DNA of 64,000 nucleotides from an uncultured Clostridia bacterium (GCA_947628505.1 CANRAD010000002.1:62001-126000), one strand, 5' to 3'; positions 50,156 through 59,619 are shown, counted from the stretch's first letter. Made by a program: numbers and translations. The notes: a model not told the origin generated them from the sequence alone.

Positions 50156-50590
50156 ATGATAGAACACGATACGATAGAGCTGTTGCGCGAGTGCGACGCC
50201 GGGATTCAGATGGGAATATCCGCCATCGACGAGGTTAAAGACCGCGTTGAAAGCGGCGATTTCAAAGGCGCTCTCGACAATTATCAGCGCGAATACGCTC
50301 TTCTGCAAAACGAAATGCAGAGCGTTCTGCACGACTACCGCGACGAAGGGAAGGATCCCAATCCCATCGCAAAAGGAATGTCGTGGATGAAAACAAATTT
50401 AACTATGGCGATGAACGGCGACGATTCCACCGTGACCGACCTCATAACCGACGGCTGCAATATGGGCATAAAGTCGATAAATAAGTATCTCAACGACTAC
50501 AAAGCCGCCGACGGCAGAGCCAAGGATTTCGCGCGCCGGCTCATCGAATTACAGGACAGACAACTTAAAGAAATGCGGAAATTCCTTTGA
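50156..50590 (+). CDS. Small four-helix (DUF2383/ferritin-like) protein
   Basis: A 144-residue soluble protein, predicted as four long helices: IELLRECDAGIQMGISAIDEVK, DFKGALDNYQREYALLQNEMQSVLHDY, STVTDLITDGCNMGIKSINKYLND and RAKDFARRLIELQDRQLKEMRKFL. It has the look of DUF2383/PA2169-like ferritin-like bundles, but the metal-binding Glu/His set is not complete, so metal binding is doubtful. GGAGG lies before the ATG. Its 3' flank holds a terminator used on both strands, and an S-box riboswitch faces it from downstream, so its message may be controlled by antisense RNA. Confidence 0.72.
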   Translation: MIEHDTIELLRECDAGIQMGISAIDEVKDRVESGDFKGALDNYQREYALLQNEMQSVLHDYRDEGKDPNPIAKGMSWMKTNLTMAMNGDDSTVTDLITDGCNMGIKSINKYLNDYKAADGRAKDFARRLIELQDRQLKEMRKFL

Positions 50591-50636
50591 TTGTTCATAG
50601 CGCAATCTTCTGTTTTTGCCGCAAGAGATAAGAAAA

Positions 50637-50661
50637 GCCCATCGTTACGACGGGCTTTTTT
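50637..50661. terminator. Bidirectional terminator between helical protein gene and S-box
   Basis: GCCC-A-TCG (50637-50644), loop TTA, CGA-C-GGGC (50648-50655), with TTTTTT on the plus side and TTTTC on the minus side. For the minus-strand transcript it is the terminator of the S-box riboswitch. Confidence 0.8.
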
Positions 50662-50763
50662 GTCCATCGTACAGCCTTTGGCACCTTACCGTAGCTATCG
50701 GCAGGTTGCCGTGCGGTCATCGGGGCTGTCCCTCGCGCAACTCTTTATGGTTACTGTTTTTAC
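50662..50763 (-). ncRNA. SAM (S-box, SAM-I) riboswitch
   Basis: On the minus strand the sequence runs AAAGAG, GAGGGACAGCCCCGATGA, CACGGCAACC, a P3-like hairpin, then AAGGTGCCAA: all the conserved blocks of the S-box core in order and spacing. The closing stem is short (CCAT/ATGG) and the part after GGTGCCAA is shorter than usual, so P4 may be reduced. A terminator follows immediately (50655-50633 on minus). No biosynthetic or transport gene for methionine lies downstream on that strand: the next sequence is the antisense of the helical protein gene, then the histidine phosphatase gene. Confidence 0.85.
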
Positions 50764-50769
50764 GGATAT

Positions 50770-50798
50770 ATGATATCAGATTGGAAACAAAATGTCAA
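50770..50798 (-). promoter_or_regulatory. Promoter of the S-box transcript
   Basis: TTGACA (50793-50798), 17-bp spacer, TATCAT (50770-50775); start predicted about 50,763, just before the aptamer. Confidence 0.83.
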
Positions 50799-50920
50799 TC
50801 GCAATATAGTTTGCGATTTTTGCGCGCGTTACTGTTTTGCGCGCCGGAACCCGCTGCTGTGCGTATTGAAGCATAGCAAGGCTATAAAAACGAAAAAGAC
50901 CGCGCTATAACGACGAAAAT

Positions 50921-53401
50921 GTTTTAAGTAAGTATTTAAAGAATAACAAGACTCTCAAACCATAGCGGCAATGCCTGTAAAGCCCGTAAACGTTTAACTA
51001 CTTACAGAATAACAAGACTCTCAAACATTGCAGAAGTTGGGCTTCTAACTTTGCAACGTTTAACTACTTACAGAATAACAAGACTCTCAAACATGAACCC
51101 ATTTTGTTTACGAGCGCGCAAAGTTTTAACTACTTACAGAATAACAAGACTCTCAAACGCGTTCGCGATGATACAAACGACCATAAGCGTTTTAACTACT
51201 TACAGAATAACAAGACTCTCAAACACAACGCTATGTGATACAATAATTTTATCAGTTTTAACTACTTACAGAATAACAAGACTCTCAAACAGGTTCAAAG
51301 TAACCTCACGTAATCAATATGTTTTAACTACTTACAGAATAACAAGACTCTCAAACCAACCGTCTTTTATTTCGCCCGTTTTGTCGGTTTTAACTACTTA
51401 CAGAATAACAAGACTCTCAAACAAGGAAGGATTTTTTATTGTGGCCGACAATGTTTTAACTACTTACAGAATAACAAGACTCTCAAACACCTCATCAAGA
51501 TTAAATATATAATTATTTGTTTTAACTACTTACAGAATAACAAAACTCTCAAACCTTGACGGCGACACTTTCACCACGGCTACGGTTTTAACTACTTACA
51601 GAATAACAAGACTCTCAAACTTCGCCAAGCATATTTTGGATCATTGCAAGGTTTTAACTACTTACAGAATAACAAGACTCTCAAACAAGGCGCAATTGAC
51701 CAACAGCGCCGCGCGAGTTTTAACTACTTACAGAATAACAAGACTCTCAAACACCGCAAAGGCCTTTGGAGCTTTGTCAAAAGTTTTAACTACTTACAGA
51801 ATAACAAGACTCTCAAACCTGACCATCCACGCGCGCCCGGTATATGGCGTTTTAACTACTTACAGAATAACAAGACTCTCAAACCGAATTGCGTCCAAAG
51901 TCGCGGCCAAAAGGGTTTTAACTACTTACAGAATAACAAGACTCTCAAACATGTCCTTGAAGATCTTAAAAAGGATCCCGGTTTTAACTACTTACAGAAT
52001 AACAAGACTCTCAAACAAATAACAACGCCGTTTTTTACAAGTACCTGTTTTAACTACTTACAGAATAACAAGACTCTCAAACTAATACTTCGGCGTAAAT
52101 GGTTTGATTGTGGTTTTAACTACTTACAGAATAACAAGACTCTCAAACGGATGAAAATTTACGCAAACGGAAAAATCGGTTTTAACTACTTACAGAATAA
52201 CAAGACTCTCAAACTTAATTTTTTTAATATGTACACGCGCGCGGGTTTTAACTACTTACAGAATAACAAGACTCTCAAACTGCGCCGTCCGCTGTAAGTC
52301 TGACGGACTTGTTTTAACTACTTACAGAATAACAAGACTCTCAAACACTAACTACGAACAACAAGCACAAGACTTTGTTTTAACTACTTACAGAATAACA
52401 AGACTCTCAAACGTGAGCGTTATACTTCGGATCACCTTATAGGTTTTAACTACTTACAGAATAACAAGACTCTCAAACAAAAGAAGGTAAAGGTTGCGAC
52501 TGAAAAAAGTTTTAACTACTTACAGAATAACAAGACTCTCAAACTGTGTTGCAATGGACGTTAGCATCACCAAGGTTTTAACTACTTACAGAATAACAAG
52601 ACTCTCAAACCCGAACAGTGAGTATTACGAAAAACAACTGTTTTAACTACTTACAGAATAACAAGACTCTCAAACACTCGTGTACTTTATCGGTCATAAG
52701 TATGAGTTTTAACTACTTACAGAATAACAAGACTCTCAAACGGGATATAGATACTGGTCCTGGCTCTCTGGGTTTTAACTACTTACAGAATAACAAGACT
52801 CTCAAACTACACACGGTTGTTTTTTAGAAGTATTAGAGTTTTAACTACTTACAGAATAACAAGACTCTCAAACCATAATACTATATTATGTAAATGTGTT
52901 GCGGTTTTAACTACTTACAGAATAACAAGACTCTCAAACCCTGCGCGAGGTCAGGAAGCTTTTTATAACGTTTTAACTACTTACAGAATAACAAGACTCT
53001 CAAACATAGCCGATAAAGTAAACGAGTTCATTTTTGTTTTAACTACTTACAGAATAACAAGACTCTCAAACACAACTTTCAGATTCATAATTGCGAATAC
53101 GGTTTTAACTACTTACAGAATAACAAGACTCTCAAACGTCAATTGAGAAGATGTTCTATGTTGAAGAGTTTTAACTACTTACAGAATAACAAGACTCTCA
53201 AACTGCAATTCTTGCAAACGGAATTTGACTTTAGTTTTAACTACTTACAGAATAACAAGACTCTCAAACCCAACACCAAAGTGAGGCTTTTTTATATGTG
53301 TTTTAACTACTTACAGAATAACAAGACTCTCAAACCGCGACGTGAGCAGAGAGCGCTCATCCAGAGTTTTAACTACTTACAGAATAACAAGACTCTCAAA
53401 C
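50921..53401 (-). CRISPR. Type II-A CRISPR array, 38 repeats and 37 spacers
   Basis: 36-bp repeats beginning, in the crRNA direction (minus strand), GTTTGAGAGTCTTGTTATTC and ending AGTAGTTAAAAC; spacers of 30 bp, two or so of 29. The repeats are identical except at 51519-51554 (one base change), at 50991 and 51057 (changed last bases), and in the clearly degenerate copy at about 50921-50960, where only 21 bases match. Degeneration at the left end and the csn2-side leader at the right end show transcription from right to left, as for the cas genes. New spacers should be added at 53.4 kb. Spacer targets cannot be judged here. Confidence 0.97.
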
Positions 53402-53473
53402 CTCAAATTTAAAAGCGTGAAAGCGCGTATAGACAGTACGGCTATCCCGTAAGTAATGCTTATTTTAACATAT
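53402..53473 (-). promoter_or_regulatory. CRISPR leader with leader-anchoring sequence
   Basis: The 72-bp stretch between the csn2 stop and the first repeat. On the minus strand it ends AAATTTGAG directly against the repeat: ATTTGAG is the leader-anchoring motif known to direct spacer insertion in type II-A systems. A TTAAAAT box 60 bp upstream could be part of the array promoter, unless the array is read through from the cas operon. Confidence 0.8.
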
Positions 53474-54169
53474 TCAATCGTAATGTTCAAGAATTTCACA
53501 TAAATCTTCGGTAATTATTATTGCCTTTTCCTCAGGCAAAAGAGGGCGGACTTTGCTGTTTTCTATGAGCAACAACCCAATCTTTTCAAGGGCGCAATGT
53601 CGATATAATGACATTAAATCATCGTCGCAAAGTACTGCTTTGAGATTGACGAAAACAAAAAAGTTGCAGTGTTTAAGTTCTGCCAACGCGTTAATATAGC
53701 AGATTATCTTTTCCAAAAGCGTATCATATGTTTTCTCAAAACGCACGTTGGCGCATTTGAGGAGTTCTTCTATCGTCAACTCGCCGTATGTCAACGAAAA
53801 CGGCAAAGTTTCAAACAGCTCTGCAAACAGCTGTCCGACGCCGGTATTAACGGACGACAATTTAAATTGCTCTTTACCGTATCGGCATGTCTCGGCAAGA
53901 TTCTTAAAGAGCAAACCGATAACTTTCTTGTCATTTAAATCAAAATGAAACGGATCGCAAATAATGCAACCCTCTTTTTCTGCGGAAACAGGCTTGCCGT
54001 TTCTTAAAAAGCTGAGTTCGCTTTCGTCCCCTCCGACACTGCAATCAAACATATCGACGAATTTATAAAATTCATGAGGATTTTCTATAATCAATAACTG
54101 TACAAACTCGCAGGAGATAGTTATCGGCGTTTCGAGCGACGTATGATAGACTACTGCAATCTCGTTCAT
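53474..54169 (-). CDS. csn2: CRISPR adaptation protein Csn2
   Basis: A 231-residue Csn2 of the short type. Characteristic parts are VQLLIIENPHEFYKFVDMF near residue 25, the strand IICDPFHFDLNDKKVI near 70, and NFFVFVNLKAVLCDDDLMSLY with IGLLLIENS near 165-200. Csn2 forms a tetrameric ring that holds DNA ends during spacer capture, with Cas1, Cas2 and Cas9. Its presence makes the locus type II-A. It follows cas2 by 2 bp and precedes the array leader. Confidence 0.93.
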   Translation of the reverse strand: MNEIAVVYHTSLETPITISCEFVQLLIIENPHEFYKFVDMFDCSVGGDESELSFLRNGKPVSAEKEGCIICDPFHFDLNDKKVIGLLFKNLAETCRYGKEQFKLSSVNTGVGQLFAELFETLPFSLTYGELTIEELLKCANVRFEKTYDTLLEKIICYINALAELKHCNFFVFVNLKAVLCDDDLMSLYRHCALEKIGLLLIENSKVRPLLPEEKAIIITEDLCEILEHYD

Positions 54170-54171
54170 TA

Positions 54172-54492
54172 TTACACCTCGATTATTCTGTCGGGCGAAT
54201 CAATGGTCAGTTGTTGTTCTTCTCCCACAAGATATTCTATACGCGAAAATTGGTTTTCGGTTATCTCCAATAATTCCACCACGCCGTCGGCCGGCAAATT
54301 GTTTTTAATACGCTGTTTTACAGCAAGGCTTGTAACATTATTGATAACCAGCCTCGAATAAACCGATTTTTGCATCATAATAAACCCGTTGCGCACAAGA
54401 TACTTATGAAACGCAGCGTATTCTCTTCTGTCTTTATCCGTTTGCATGGGCAGATCGAAAAAAACAATCAATCGCATAAATTTATAATTCAT
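54172..54492 (-). CDS. cas2: CRISPR-associated endoribonuclease/integration protein Cas2
   Basis: A 106-residue Cas2: MNYKFMRLIVFFDLPMQTDKDRREY has the first strand and the conserved Asp of FFDLP, and YSRLVINN follows as the middle strand. Cas2 bridges two Cas1 dimers in the spacer integrase. The ATG at 54492 overlaps the end of cas1 by 11 bp; starting at the internal Met before RLIVFFD is possible but less usual for type II-A. Confidence 0.95.
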   Translation of the reverse strand: MNYKFMRLIVFFDLPMQTDKDRREYAAFHKYLVRNGFIMMQKSVYSRLVINNVTSLAVKQRIKNNLPADGVVELLEITENQFSRIEYLVGEEQQLTIDSPDRIIEV

Positions 54493-55360
54493 TCATCTCC
54501 TCTTCGGGAAAAATCATATGCGAAGAATCGCCCTCGTTTAAAGCCGCTATAACGCTTCTGACATAGTCGCGTATCGCCACGTCAAGCGTCGTCCGTTTGC
54601 CGCCGGATATAATGTCCATATTGAGTATATCTGCCATTTTGCGTTTAAAATCCCCGTCTCCGTCTTCGATTAAAAGCGCACGTCTGTCAACCAACGGCCG
54701 CAAAGGTTCCATAATGTCGCAACCGAAATTAAAATCGTTGAATTCGTTTTTATGGTGTATGCCGAGTTGCGTGCAATAGCCGCAAGCAACTATCTCCCTA
54801 TTGCAAGCGGAAAGAACGACGGCATAGCCATAGTTTAGACAGCCGTTTAAAAATCCTCCGAGCCGACGGGAATTGTTTCCGCCGAGTAAACAGTTAAAAT
54901 ATACTTTCGCCGCATGTCCTTCGCGGTTTGATGCGTCGTCCGGTTGCACCTCTTCCGCATAAGCCGACAGCATTTGCGCTTGTTGTGCGTATCCATAGGA
55001 CAGCAAAACCGACATTTGCGCCAAGATTTTGCGGCGCACTATCTTTTGCCATACTTCCGATTTGATATAATCGTTCCAAGCCGACTGCGCTTTGTATTTT
55101 TTCGAAGTGTTCACCGTTCCGTAATAGGGCAACAATTCGGAACACGGATTGCATTTTTCGTCGCAGAATATCACCTTGATATTTCTTCGCATAAGCTCGC
55201 ACAAAAGAGCCGCCGTGAGCGATACCGCCGTGCTTTGAATTATCAACGTATTTATTTCATCGATAAATATATGCTTTTCCTGTTCACCGCGGATTATAAG
55301 GCTGTTAAGCCGGACTTCCAGCTTGCAACGCGACTTTATCACTACAACGCGGAAGCCCAC
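54482..55360 (-). CDS. cas1: CRISPR integrase Cas1
   Basis: A 292-residue Cas1 of the type II-A branch. N-terminal beta domain (RVVVIKSRCKLEVRLNSLII) and C-terminal helical domain with the metal-binding residues: Glu in SNREGHAAKVYF near 148, His in LGIHHKNEFNDFNFGCDIMEPLRP near 205 and Asp/Glu in the same stretch. The start is GTG 55360, one base after the cas9 stop, with GGAAAGGAAG before it. It inserts spacers together with Cas2. Confidence 0.96.
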   Translation of the reverse strand: MGFRVVVIKSRCKLEVRLNSLIIRGEQEKHIFIDEINTLIIQSTAVSLTAALLCELMRRNIKVIFCDEKCNPCSELLPYYGTVNTSKKYKAQSAWNDYIKSEVWQKIVRRKILAQMSVLLSYGYAQQAQMLSAYAEEVQPDDASNREGHAAKVYFNCLLGGNNSRRLGGFLNGCLNYGYAVVLSACNREIVACGYCTQLGIHHKNEFNDFNFGCDIMEPLRPLVDRRALLIEDGDGDFKRKMADILNMDIISGGKRTTLDVAIRDYVRSVIAALNEGDSSHMIFPEEEMNEL

Positions 55361-55361
55361 T

Positions 55362-58300
55362 TTATATCTTCCTTTCCCTTACGTCCAGACCGCATGCCGA
55401 AATATGCACGACGGTAAATTCGGTTTTTGTTATGTTTTTATTTATAAGCAATTTGCCGCAATTCGCTTTTTCGTCCAACAAGGTCAAATCGGAAGTCTCC
55501 GCATTGCATTTTAAAAATTTCGCAATCTGAACAAGTACTTTTGCCTGTTCAAATACGGTAAGCGCCCTGAATTTATCGGATTTGTTTTCAAGAGTATTGC
55601 GGAAATAAACGGCGCCGGAAATTCCGCCGTACATCTTTTTTGAAAGTTGGCGCAGCATATCCCGGTATAGCTCTTCGTTTTGCGGACGGTCGACTTTCAA
55701 CTTTACTTCGCCGAAACGGTTGGTATGCATTATAAATTCTTCAACCGAAAGGTCTTCAATCATTCCCGATTTTTCCCGGCCGAGCAATTTGCAAAGGGCT
55801 TTTACGTATCTGTCGGTCTTTTCGTCCGTGTACCATTGAATTGCGTTATGCAGACTAATTTGCGAACCGGTAATTCCCGCTATATAGGCGGGGAAACCGT
55901 TTACTTTTACAAGCGCTTTAACGCGCAGACAAGGCACTAAAAGTTCGGGCTCCGTAAGTTTGCAGCCGTCTTTGAGATAAGCCGAAATTTTATCGCCGTC
56001 GCCGTGGGCGTTATAGTCCACAAGTACGGGAATTGCCTCTATTGTCTTTATGGGATTGCCCTTTTTATCCTTTGATTTAACTATTGCAAAATACGCGGTT
56101 TTGAGCGATTTATAGCCGCCGTATTTTTTGAAGTCGGAAACTGCGCCCTTGCCCTTTAAAGGCGTATTTACCCCGTCGTCGTCTTTACCGTATACAGTTT
56201 GGTCATAGAACGCGCCGCCTCCTATTAAGGGATACCGCGTAACCGACATACTCATGCGCGACAGCACGGAACGCACGGTCCCGAGGGAATTTTCATCCCA
56301 TGCTCCCGCCACGTCGTATGTAAATAATTTGTCGAGATTTATCTGCCTCTGCGAGCCGTCGCTTTCCTTACGGCGGAAATAATCGGAAAGGCGTGTGAAA
56401 CGCACGTCGTAAACGTTGCCTACGACGATATTCAGATATGCGTCGCGGGCGTGATGCAAGTCGTTTGTCTCGCGGCACTTGGGTATATTGAATTTATCCC
56501 TGAAATCGGAGACGTTCGCCGCTTTGCTGTAAACTATTTTCGTACCCTTTTCGCCGAACTTGCGCTTTAACAATTCCGCAACCGCCTTAGCCATCTGGTT
56601 GGTGTATACGAGTTGACGGTTTACAAACCCTTCGTAATCCTCGTCCGTCAAAGGCTTCCTGCGCGTAAGCCGCGCCCACTTTTCGTCGCTTATCAGTTGC
56701 TTTTCACGCAAGAGCTTCCAAAACGGCGATTGGTTGCTAAAACCGTCCGGCAGAGGATATATGTCCGTTTTTTCTCTGTTTTTTGAACGAAGAACGAGCA
56801 CTTTGTTGTCAAGGCTGTCGTCCTTTACGAGCGAACGCGGGATAATATGGTCAACGTCGTATAAGTCCGATTTGAGTTGCAACAGATCTATCTGCTCCCC
56901 CGAATACATACATCTCCCGAGTTGGCGGTAATAGAGATATAATTTTTCACTTTCAAGGTCGGCGGCTTTCTCCTCCCTCAATTCGCGTTTCAAATCGTCT
57001 ATGCCCGCAACCGTTTCAAATAGGGATAACAGTTGCTCCTTTCTCGAAACGGTGCGCTTTTTGAGTTCGGGCGCGGACGGCTGCCGCGTAACTTCCACAA
57101 AAATCTTGTCGGGGCAACGGTTCAGAGCTTTTACGTATTCGTCAACCATAACAAGGGATTGCCATATGCCGCGGCGAAGCTGAGGGGCGACATAGAGCTC
57201 CTGCACGTCCTTATATCCTATCTCGCTCTCCCGAACGCCGTTCTCATCTGAAATGGAATCGCGGAACGAATATTTTTCGCCGAACAATATCTCGTTAAGG
57301 TTCAGATTTGTATTATACAGCTCGGAGAGAACCGTATATTTTCTCCCGGCGGCATCTTCTCCGCCCGCGATTTCCATAAGAAACTTATACGACAGCCTGC
57401 CGAAGTCTTTGAAAAGTGTGAGCCCTTTTATCCACTTGATATTTTCGGTAATTTCGCCGTAAGCGGCGTATTTTTTGAGAAGATATTTCTCGACTATATT
57501 CTTATCCGAGCTGATCGTATGCCAAAGAATAATATCTTCGCAGATTTCCGGGTGTTCGTCCGCAAACGCGCCCAATTTGCTTTTTAGAGTTATATACGAG
57601 CGCATATTGGCTTTAAAATCCCCGTCCTTGCCCGAGAGGATGATTTTTTCGTTCTTTTGCGCATGTCCGTGGGATATTAAGTAGCTTATTATCTTTTTGT
57701 CGCCTACCTGACGATCCGCAAGGAAAAGGTTGTTAAACAGTTCTTGTTTCAGTGCTACGGATATCGGCTCGCCGTTAATACGCAGTTTGTTGAGCTGATT
57801 TAAAACGTTAAACGCCTGATAATACATCGAACACTTCGGCAAGACGTCCTCGGTGAACAGATAACTGCATTTGCCCGTCATTCTGCGTATAAAGTTCTCG
57901 TTGCTCCTTTCGAAGTCAACCTTATCTTCAAAATTCCACGGAGTGATTTTGCCCTCGCGGCGGACTATCCAACTGTTTTCGCTATGCGGATTGAGAGGGC
58001 CGACGAAATAGGGAATACGGAACAGAAAAATCGAGCGGATTTTCTTCGCGGGAGTGATTCCGTCGCCGTCTTTAACGCCGAACACGGGGAAATCACGGCA
58101 GAGATTATCGAGAATTTTATCGAGCTCTTCGAGGTTGAGCTGATGCGGGAACAGACCGTTGTCGGCGTTGAGAATTTTAGGCAAAAACGTTCCGTCGTTA
58201 AGCTCGCCCGTTATGCTCTCCCATAATATTTTCCCGTCTTCGTCTTCGGGAGGGGTGGCAAGCGCTTTTAAAAGATACTTTGTAAACTCGTCGTAAGAAT

Positions 58301-59378
58301 TATTCTTTTTGACGTTTATTTTTTTGCGGGAAGGCTTGGTATAGCCGATATATTTGACATAATTTGCAGTTTGCGACGTGCTTTTGAATACTTCGCAGTA
58401 TAAATCGTGAGAATAATATTTCGAAATAAGTTTTTTGAGATTTGCAAGATCGCGCCCGTGCTTTTCGTAAATTTTAATCATGGCCTGCGACACGTTCTCG
58501 CTTCCGCCGAGAATTTTTTCGAGACGCACGAATTTGTAAATTTTTCTCATACAATCAAAAAGGACAAATCCGTCGCCGAGGGTTTCGGCTTTGGCGTCAA
58601 ACTCCTCGTCGGGAATATCGAGCGAAAAACTCTTTTCATCACAGTCTTCGAAAATATCCGAAGGTTTGCTTTTGCCGCCGAGCATAAACGTTACTATGGC
58701 TTTCATTTGGCGCGTTTCGCCGAAGAGCTTAAAAAGTTCTTTCTTCTTGTCGTTCATGCGTTCAGTCGAATCGACAGCGATACGAAGGAAATTTTCGGCG
58801 TAGTGCTCATCCAAAGACGGCGCGTCGTCGAAAAGTTGCTCCGAAACCGAGTTGAACTCCGTAAAAAGAGCCGATAGATTCCTGTTCCCCACCGAATAAG
58901 AACCGTCGAAAAGAAAGTGTCCGCGATATTTAATTATGTGATGTAGGGCGAGATAATACAGCCGCAAATCGGTCGCGCCGTTATCTATGAGTTTTTTCCG
59001 CAAATGGAAAATGGTCGGAAATTCGGCGTAAAATTGTCTGTCCGTATAGTCGTCGTCGGCAAACAGCGCAAATTTCGGCAAACCGTCGGGCTTGTCCTCC
59101 GTATGCAACGAGCTGTATTTAAGCCTTAAAAAGAATTTATCGTCCGACATATACGGCGCGAATATCTCCTGCAACAGCGTTATGCGCTCTTTGCGCCTTG
59201 CCAATCTTCTCCGTGCGGTGCGGAAAGTTCTTCGTTTGGAAGCGTCATTCGATTCGTCGAAAAGGCGAACTGCCCAAAGGTCTTTGCCCTTGGCGCGCAA
59301 AAGTTCGTAATTTTCGTCGGTGCATGCAATCCCCGCCGAATCCGTGCCTATATCCAGCCCCAAATAAAATTTTTCCAT
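55362..59378 (-). CDS. cas9: CRISPR effector nuclease Cas9 (type II-A)
   Basis: A 1338-residue Cas9. RuvC-I: YLGLDIGTDSAG with Asp 9; arginine-rich bridge helix RRTFRTARRRLARRKERI near 50-67; long recognition lobe to about residue 720; RuvC-II: KIFVEVTRQ with Glu 762; HNH: YDVDHIIPRS with catalytic His 844 and Asn of NKVLVLRSKN; RuvC-III: LHHARDAYLN with His 975 and Asp 979; then the PAM-interacting C-terminal region. All catalytic residues are present, so it should cut double-stranded DNA guided by crRNA and tracrRNA. Size and csn2 company fit type II-A. AAAGGAG lies seven bases before the ATG. The PAM cannot be deduced here. Confidence 0.98.
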   Translation of the reverse strand: MEKFYLGLDIGTDSAGIACTDENYELLRAKGKDLWAVRLFDESNDASKRRTFRTARRRLARRKERITLLQEIFAPYMSDDKFFLRLKYSSLHTEDKPDGLPKFALFADDDYTDRQFYAEFPTIFHLRKKLIDNGATDLRLYYLALHHIIKYRGHFLFDGSYSVGNRNLSALFTEFNSVSEQLFDDAPSLDEHYAENFLRIAVDSTERMNDKKKELFKLFGETRQMKAIVTFMLGGKSKPSDIFEDCDEKSFSLDIPDEEFDAKAETLGDGFVLFDCMRKIYKFVRLEKILGGSENVSQAMIKIYEKHGRDLANLKKLISKYYSHDLYCEVFKSTSQTANYVKYIGYTKPSRKKINVKKNNSYDEFTKYLLKALATPPEDEDGKILWESITGELNDGTFLPKILNADNGLFPHQLNLEELDKILDNLCRDFPVFGVKDGDGITPAKKIRSIFLFRIPYFVGPLNPHSENSWIVRREGKITPWNFEDKVDFERSNENFIRRMTGKCSYLFTEDVLPKCSMYYQAFNVLNQLNKLRINGEPISVALKQELFNNLFLADRQVGDKKIISYLISHGHAQKNEKIILSGKDGDFKANMRSYITLKSKLGAFADEHPEICEDIILWHTISSDKNIVEKYLLKKYAAYGEITENIKWIKGLTLFKDFGRLSYKFLMEIAGGEDAAGRKYTVLSELYNTNLNLNEILFGEKYSFRDSISDENGVRESEIGYKDVQELYVAPQLRRGIWQSLVMVDEYVKALNRCPDKIFVEVTRQPSAPELKKRTVSRKEQLLSLFETVAGIDDLKRELREEKAADLESEKLYLYYRQLGRCMYSGEQIDLLQLKSDLYDVDHIIPRSLVKDDSLDNKVLVLRSKNREKTDIYPLPDGFSNQSPFWKLLREKQLISDEKWARLTRRKPLTDEDYEGFVNRQLVYTNQMAKAVAELLKRKFGEKGTKIVYSKAANVSDFRDKFNIPKCRETNDLHHARDAYLNIVVGNVYDVRFTRLSDYFRRKESDGSQRQINLDKLFTYDVAGAWDENSLGTVRSVLSRMSMSVTRYPLIGGGAFYDQTVYGKDDDGVNTPLKGKGAVSDFKKYGGYKSLKTAYFAIVKSKDKKGNPIKTIEAIPVLVDYNAHGDGDKISAYLKDGCKLTEPELLVPCLRVKALVKVNGFPAYIAGITGSQISLHNAIQWYTDEKTDRYVKALCKLLGREKSGMIEDLSVEEFIMHTNRFGEVKLKVDRPQNEELYRDMLRQLSKKMYGGISGAVYFRNTLENKSDKFRALTVFEQAKVLVQIAKFLKCNAETSDLTLLDEKANCGKLLINKNITKTEFTVVHISACGLDVRERKI

Positions 59379-59396
59379 AATTTTTCTCCTTTGTAC

Positions 59397-59425
59397 TTGA
59401 CATTATTCCTCCGACGAGTTAAACT
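59397..59425 (+). promoter_or_regulatory. tracrRNA promoter
   Basis: TTGACA (59397-59402), 17-bp spacer, TAAACT (59420-59425). The predicted start, about 59,431, coincides with the first base of the anti-repeat. Confidence 0.85.
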
Positions 59426-59430
59426 GAATG

Positions 59431-59522
59431 TACAGAATAACAAGACAGAGTTCAAATAAAAATTTATTCTGATCGTATTTCGCAGCGGCGAAAACCCTCT
59501 CCTTAACGGAGAGGATTTTTTT
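59431..59522 (+). ncRNA. tracrRNA
   Basis: The first 16 nt, TACAGAATAACAAGAC, pair perfectly with the crRNA repeat (GTCTTGTTATTCTGTA). A bulge (GA in crRNA, AGAGT in tracrRNA) and a lower stem GUUUGA:UCAAAU follow, just the geometry of the S. pyogenes duplex. Downstream are a hairpin TTTCGC-AGCG-GCGAAA (59478-59493) and a terminator CCTCTCC-TTAAC-GGAGAGG (59496-59514) with a T7 run. Total about 92 nt. Orientation is plus, opposite to cas9 and the array. Confidence 0.92.
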
Positions 59523-59536
59523 GTTCCGCCTTATTT

Positions 59537-59565
59537 ATGATAATATAAGCCGCCGGGATTGTCAA
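59537..59565 (-). promoter_or_regulatory. Promoter of the cas9-cas1-cas2-csn2 operon
   Basis: TTGACA (59560-59565), 17-bp spacer, TATCAT (59537-59542). The start near 59,530 gives a cas9 5' UTR of about 150 nt that is fully antisense to tracrRNA. Confidence 0.82.
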
Positions 59566-59577
59566 TAGCGAAAAATT

Positions 59578-59619
59578 GAAACCCGCCGCGCTTCAAGCAT
59601 TGTATGCGCGGCGGGTTTC
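59578..59619 (-). terminator. Terminator of the marR-degV operon
   Basis: GAAACCCGCCGCGC (59578-59591) and its exact complement (59606-59619), a 14-bp stem followed on minus by AATTTTTCG. The outer base pairs overlap the degV stop codon. Confidence 0.9.

Noticed and set aside
51051-53412. Several open frames of 69-217 codons with repeated LTTYRITRLSN or FNYLQNNKTLK
   Set aside because: They are translations of the 36-bp CRISPR repeats; repeat plus spacer is 66 bp, a multiple of three, so frames stay open by chance.
50921-59522. Type II-C or II-B classification of the Cas9 locus
   Set aside because: A clear Csn2 follows Cas2, there is no Cas4, and the leader anchor and guide duplex geometry are those of type II-A.
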